Source: Diplolepis rosae
Lineage: Eukaryota; Arthropoda; Insecta; Hymenoptera; Diplolepididae
Length of the DNA: 64,000 bases
Assembly: GCA_030998225.1 (NCBI GenBank)
Contig: JAPYXD010000716.1
Span: 2,542,001 to 2,606,000 of the forward strand
Direction: 5' to 3'
Positions 59,001-64,000 of this stretch are shown one piece after another. The position numbers and the translations under genes were made by a program. The notes under the pieces were generated by a model, which worked only from the letters and a program-made list of their open reading frames with translations, made no database searches and was not told the DNA's origin. The number at the start of each line of letters is the position of its first letter. The first letter of the stretch is position 1.

Positions 59001-62000
59001 TGAAAGTCTCTTTAAAGATCAATTCCATATATTACATGAAACAAATTAATTTATAAATTACAATTCCAGAACATCAAAAAAATCTAAAAGATCACTTTTA
59101 GAAATGCAATAAGTATTTTGATTAAGAATTATTTTATATATATAGTATAGTCAGATTATAATTTTTATAAAACTTTTTTTTTCAGTTTAGAAGAAGTGTT
59201 CAAGATGTTTTGAAGCCGGAACATGACGATCACTTTTTAGTTCGATGGCTCAGAGGTAATGAAATTTTTTACAAGTAATCAAATATGAAAAGGGATTTTC
59301 TGCTTTTATCTAGGAAGAATATCTTCGGCAAATTTCTAATTAAAATTCTACTTGCTGATACAATTTGCCCTTTGAGCTTCACATTAATGAATTTCTAATG
59401 AATATATCTGCCAAGAATCAACGAGATAATTTATGAATACTTATACAGAGAGTCTACATTAAATTTCAAGAATAAATTAATATTTAAAAGTAAATATTTC
59501 CGTGTTATCGATGAATTACGAAATTAACTCCATCCTTTAATAAACTTCGTGTGAAGCACTCCATAAATTTTTCTAAAAGTAAATAGGGTACGAGCACTAG
59601 TGATTTCAAGATTCCTTTTAATTTTTCCAAATTTAAAAACTTAATATTGATGTTGATTATTCATAACATGTAAACAGTATAAATTTATAAATATTAAGTT
59701 TCTAAAGTACGCATCACTTTTAGCCATGGTTCAAACCAGTTTTAAGATAAGAAGTCTCATTCAAAACTTTAAGCAATCTGAATCAATTTGAATTCTTAAA
59801 TTAGTAAACGACCAAATTTGGACCAAAACAATCATTTTTTTTACCCAGTTAACAACCACAATAATCCAATAAAAAAAGAGCAAAAAAAAAAGAAGTTGAC
59901 ATTAAAAGATGTTGAGTTTGTATGGGATATAAATTCGAATTTTGTTTTGAATAAGAAGTCCCTTGCCTATTAATTTATTTTTTTTAACCTTTATGTTCAA
60001 TTGTTGGAACACTGATTAAATTTTGTTTTTTGCTTTTAGCAAGAAAATGGGATGCAGTAGCAGCTGAAAAGATGTTAAGAGACGTGAGTATCTATATTAT
60101 TTACTAACAAAATTAATAACTTATCTCTATAAGATTAGTGCTTATAATAATCATAATTAATTGCACGTTTGAATAATAAATTTATATCATAAATTGAAAC
60201 TAGGCTGAAAAAAATTCATTTTTCTGTAGCTAAAACTCACTTGAAGTTCGATTGTAAATAATATTTGAGCATGAATATAACTGTAATTTAATTTGAAGAA
60301 ATTTAGTTAATTTAATAATATATAGAATAGACTTTCTCTTTATAATCTTGGTGAGAAGAAAAAAGAATATTTTCAAACGTGGAGGGAAAAACTTGTTGTA
60401 AAGAGCTATAAGTATCGTAAATTAAGTGAAATAATGTAGATTTACTAGAATGCATTTAGATTAACAAGCATGACGCTGTGAAAGCTACTCTCTCTCATCA
60501 CTTATTATCGCTGACTAATGACGATCAGACACGTGAGAAATATAATATGCTCTAAGATTAATAACGCCTTCGAATGAAACATTCAAACCAGACAAATCTA
60601 TTTGAGTAATGTGATAAATTTAATGTTAGTCCTTAGAGTGGAGAAAACAATGGGAAGTAGATAAACTAGAAGAATGGGATCCACCGGAAGTTCTAAAGAA
60701 TTATTTACCTCATGGATTGAGCGGCTTCGACAAAGATGGTGCCCCAGGTATACTATATCAATGAATTGCAATAAGAATGATAACTTTAATAAAAGTCACT
60801 GTTAACAATATTTTAATTAAAATTCCAGTTGCAATAATTCCATTTGCTGGTATGGATATGTATGGAATTTTGCACGTGGTTTCAAGAAGGGATATGATTA
60901 AAGTAACCATAAGGCATTTGGAACATTATTTGAAAATTTGTAAAGAACAGGCGGAGAAGCATGGTACAGTAGCTGGACAAGTAACAGTAATTTTTGACAT
61001 GGAAGGATTCAATTTACGGCAGTATATGTGGAGACCAGGTTAAAACTCATTTTTCCAATTTACATTGATGTTTATAACATATAATCAAAAACAAAATTTC
61101 AAAACGATATTTTTAATTTATATTGTTTTTTAGCTGGAGAAGTTGTGATAGCTCTGATTCAAATGTATGAGGCAAATTATCCAGAAATTCTAAAAATATG
61201 TTTTATTATAAATGGTAAGAGAATGCGAAATTTCTATTTTATGATGCTATAAAAACATTCAATTGTACAACACTTTTTTGAAACAGTCAATTATACAAGA
61301 TGTGTTTCTAGCTCCAAAAGTATTTACTCTTGCATTCTCAATTGCAAAGAAATTTATGAACGAGTACACATTGTCAAAAATTCAGATCATTAAAGCTGAT
61401 CCAAATAAATGGAAGCCTGCGATTTTACAAGTTGTACCTGCTGATCAATTACCTGTTCATTTTGGTGGAACCCTCAAGGATCCAGATGGAAACCCTAAAC
61501 TCGTGACAAAAGTGAATTAATGTTTACAAAATTTTTTCAAATTTATTTCAAGTTGTAATTGTTTATTTAAAAATTATTCACTATTTCAGATTTGCCAAGG
61601 TGGTAAAGTTCCAAAACATATGTATATAAATAAATCTGAAAAAGATAAACAAAACGATTTTACAACTGCTACAGTGAGAAAAGGAGATAAACTTAAATTA
61701 GAACTTCCTGTGGACGAAGGTGGATCAATTTTGAGGTAAAAATGCTAAAAGGAGATAAGCTTGCTTCAAAATATTCTATTATAAATAATTTTTTTTAGCT
61801 GGGAATTTCGAACGGAAGACCATGATATTAAGTTTGGAATAATGAAAAAGAATAATGAAGGAGCTCAAGTTGAAATTATTCCAGTCCATAGGGTTTCTGC
61901 CCATGAAATGGACGAAATTGGTCTCCTTACATGCGAAGAACCTACTACTTGTAAGTAAAATAACTTAAATTTTTCTGAATAATTAAAAGTCAATTATTAA

Positions 62001-62162
62001 AATAATGGATTAAAAATAATTATAAATTCTAGAATAGAATTTTTTCTTTTAGATTCTGTTGTTTTCGATAATAGCTATAGCCTTTTGAGAAATAAGAAAA
62101 TTCATTATTCCGTACGGGTTTTACCACCTACTAATGCATTGGAAGAAGTCGCAAACTCTTAA
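56070..62162 (+). CDS. SEC14-like protein with CRAL-TRIO and GOLD domains
   Basis: Ten exons (56070-56120, 59186-59255, 60040-60083, 60630-60747, 60829-61038, 61134-61214, 61312-61511, 61590-61735, 61799-61950, 62053-62162) join in phase to 393 aa, close to SEC14L2 (403 aa). Proteins of this family bind hydrophobic ligands (phosphoinositides, tocopherols, squalene) and move them between membranes. Visible are the CRAL-TRIO N-helix LVRWLRARKWDAVAAEKML, the lipid-binding core GMDMYGILHVVSRRDMIK, VTVIFDMEGFNLRQYMWRP and APKVFTLAFSIAKKF, the end motif QLPVHFGGTLKDPDGNP, and a C-terminal GOLD beta-sandwich with ISWEFRTEDHDIKFG-like words. Intron 1 is about 3 kb with no recognised gene in it; the other introns are under 800 bp. 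AATAAA lies at 62161 and at 62496-62501. Confidence 0.94.
56121..59185. other. SEC14-like intron 1 (3.1 kb)
   Basis: AT-rich. One frame at 58132-58350 contains CMSC and CKLC pairs that resemble a zinc ribbon, but it lacks splice context and composition evidence. No other feature. Confidence 0.45.
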
Positions 62163-62691
62163 TAAAAGCACGTGAAAATTATGAATCTACTTAATATAAA
62201 ATGTATTTTTTGTTGTAAAAATGTCTACAAAAATCTCACTGAAAAAGCTTTAGTGTATTTAGCTTTTGCATTTTGGTTGAATTTCAAGAATGTATCTTCA
62301 ACTTACTTGTAAATAGTTGTAAAAAAGGGGATAAGCTATATATAAAATTCCTATTTTCCTATTCTATTTCCTTTAATGCTCTTTCAAAAACTTTGTAATC
62401 AATATATATCTTCAATTATTAATTAAGGGTCAATGTAAGTCCAGAATATGAATATTTAAATATCTTATCATAACTTATGGTTTCAAATTTAAAAGAATAA
62501 ATATATTTTTCAGTTACAAAAATACGATTCATTTTATTAGGTTCTACAATTAAATGTCAAAAGCTGCTTGAAAAACATGGATCTTACGTTTCTATTTTAC
62601 TTTTAAAAAAAAATTACATCAAGTGGAAATTATAAATGTGCCTTGATTTGTACAATAATCTAAAAATATGTGTAAAATTCTTAAAATATAC

Positions 62692-63857
62692 TCAATCCTC
62701 TTCATCAGCAACTAACATTTCCACAAGTTCTGCTTTCAAACAATTATCGCCTTCTAACCGTTTTTGAGTTCCCCATCTTACTAAGGTAGGTAAAACATTC
62801 AACTTCGTTCTAGCATCCGTTCGAAAAGGACATTTTTGATCCTTCCAACTGAAAAAACTTAGTTCTAAATCTCTTTCATAATGTTATTATTTCATAATTA
62901 TAAACATTTATTTGTAATTATAATTTCCCTAAAGGAAGGTAATGGCCCTAAATAAGAATTGTAAAATTGCTAAAACACAATATTTGGACAGAAGGTTGCG
63001 GACTCAAATATTGTTGTTTCTACTGTTTTCAAATCTATTGTTCTTTAGGAAAATTTGTATGCAAACAGTTTATTTTATTTTCCAAAATGTTTATATGAAA
63101 ATTTTCATAAAGTAGAAGCAAAGCAAGTTGATCTCACAACCTTCTGCCCAAACCTTATGTCTTATCAATTTCATACTTTTTACATAGGTTCATGACTTTC
63201 CTTTAGGAAAATTATTAATCCAAACAAAAAAGACCACGTGTGAAGTTCCCCTTGTTAGTGCATTTTATTTAATTTCCTAATTTTTTAACTCGAAATCTCA
63301 TTTTGCATGGAAATAGGGTTACAGAAACTGAAATGCTTATAAGGTAGGAGTCATTGAGTGTTCTATGGCCCTAAAGTTTCCGAATTTTAATTTACGAACT
63401 TACAAGGTTCTGTCACCAACTTCGACATAAACAAAATGCGAATTTTCCGGTGCAGCTTTAATTCCCTCCTCGATATGTGGCATAGCTGAAGAAAAAAAGA
63501 TCCATCTTCATTTATGATTATTAAAAATATCTATCACAAGTCTAGACAGATAACGATAATGAATAATAATCTTTGAATCAGAGAAAATGATAAGCACTTT
63601 GAGGTTATGTAATGTAGTATCCTCTTTTAAATATTAAGATATTCAAGAATACCTTCTACACAATCAGGACACCAGCTTCTTCCATCAGGCAATTTGCTTC
63701 CACTAAAAAGAACGTATACAACCCCATCACCTTTGAATTTCTCCATAAAATTTAAGAAATTATCGTAGCCTTCTACATGATGACGAATTACCATTTTCGT
63801 TGGTTTTTTCACTGAATTCGTAAACTGCCTGATTATGTTGAAGCTTCTATGAAGCAT
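62692..63857 (-). CDS. TXNDC17: Thioredoxin domain-containing protein 17 (TRP14)
   Basis: Three exons (63857-63653, 63485-63404, 62848-62692) join in phase. From the first ATG the product is 147 aa; from the internal ATG (MVIRHHVEGYDNF) it is 126 aa, matching the usual 123 aa. TRP14 is a cytosolic oxidoreductase that reduces cystine and protein disulfides using thioredoxin reductase. The active site is SWCPDC in GSKLPDGRSWCPDC, followed by MPHIEEGIKAAPENSHFVYV, a WKDQKCPFR stretch, the cis-Pro loop LNVLPTLVRWG and a C-terminal LKAELVEMLVADEED. The first 22 residues of the long form (LHRSFNIIRQFTNSVKKPTK) are basic and amphipathic, like a mitochondrial presequence. It is convergent with the SEC14-like gene, about 530 bp away. 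Confidence 0.94.
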
Positions 63858-64000
63858 AAACACGATTCTAGTAATGAGTTTATTGCTTATTGTTTATATT
63901 TGCGAACAAAGTATGAAAGAAAATTATATAATGAAATGTAACCTTTCAAACCTTTGACAGATATCTTTTTTTAAAAATTACAGACATGAAGAATTGATGA

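Overview
The window is eukaryotic nuclear DNA from an animal, almost certainly an insect. It is AT-rich. Its genes have short exons and GT-AG introns, and their protein families include an insect-style Orai starting MSVWSTS. An intact ERCC6/CSB homologue is present. Drosophila is known to lack CSB, so a non-drosophilid insect is indicated. Hymenoptera is a guess; the sequence alone does not prove it. I rebuilt each gene by joining exons at GT-AG sites so that phases match and the protein stays collinear with its family.

Layout. Bases 1-16 kb form an accessory region of mobile elements. It holds remnants of a small family of serine-protease homologues (SPHs). One is a complete four-exon gene (10229-14367, minus, 289 aa) in which catalytic His and Ser are replaced. 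One is a broken exon at 155-414 (plus), abutted by an R1-like retroelement. One is an orphan signal-peptide exon at 6227-6284 (minus). RPB3 of RNA polymerase II follows at 16.6-17.9 kb (plus). Bases 18-23 kb are a second mobile-element patch. From 24.8 kb the window is a gene-rich block: CUL1 (plus), TEX9 (minus), a NYN/PIN endoribonuclease of the N4BP1 type (plus), ERCC6/CSB (minus), MORN3 (plus) and Orai (minus). A gene-poor stretch follows at 47-56 kb. The window closes with a SEC14-like CRAL-TRIO/GOLD protein (plus) and TXNDC17 (minus). From CUL1 onward neighbouring genes alternate in strand, giving convergent or divergent pairs. They share no obvious pathway; they are conserved housekeeping, signalling and ciliary genes.

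Repeats. At least seven families of non-autonomous inverted-repeat elements recur, often nested, with target duplications that order the insertions. Two families are flanked by TTAA. Most striking is a set of long fold-back elements whose arms are themselves degenerate arrays of 8-12 bp motifs (GAACGTTCC, AATCCGA, TAGGATCTTACA, CCGATTGA, ATGTGGTTTCC). The largest has 415-458 bp arms around a 220 bp loop. These, and the catalytically dead SPH family, are the most unusual content. I found no operon, CRISPR array or prokaryotic feature.
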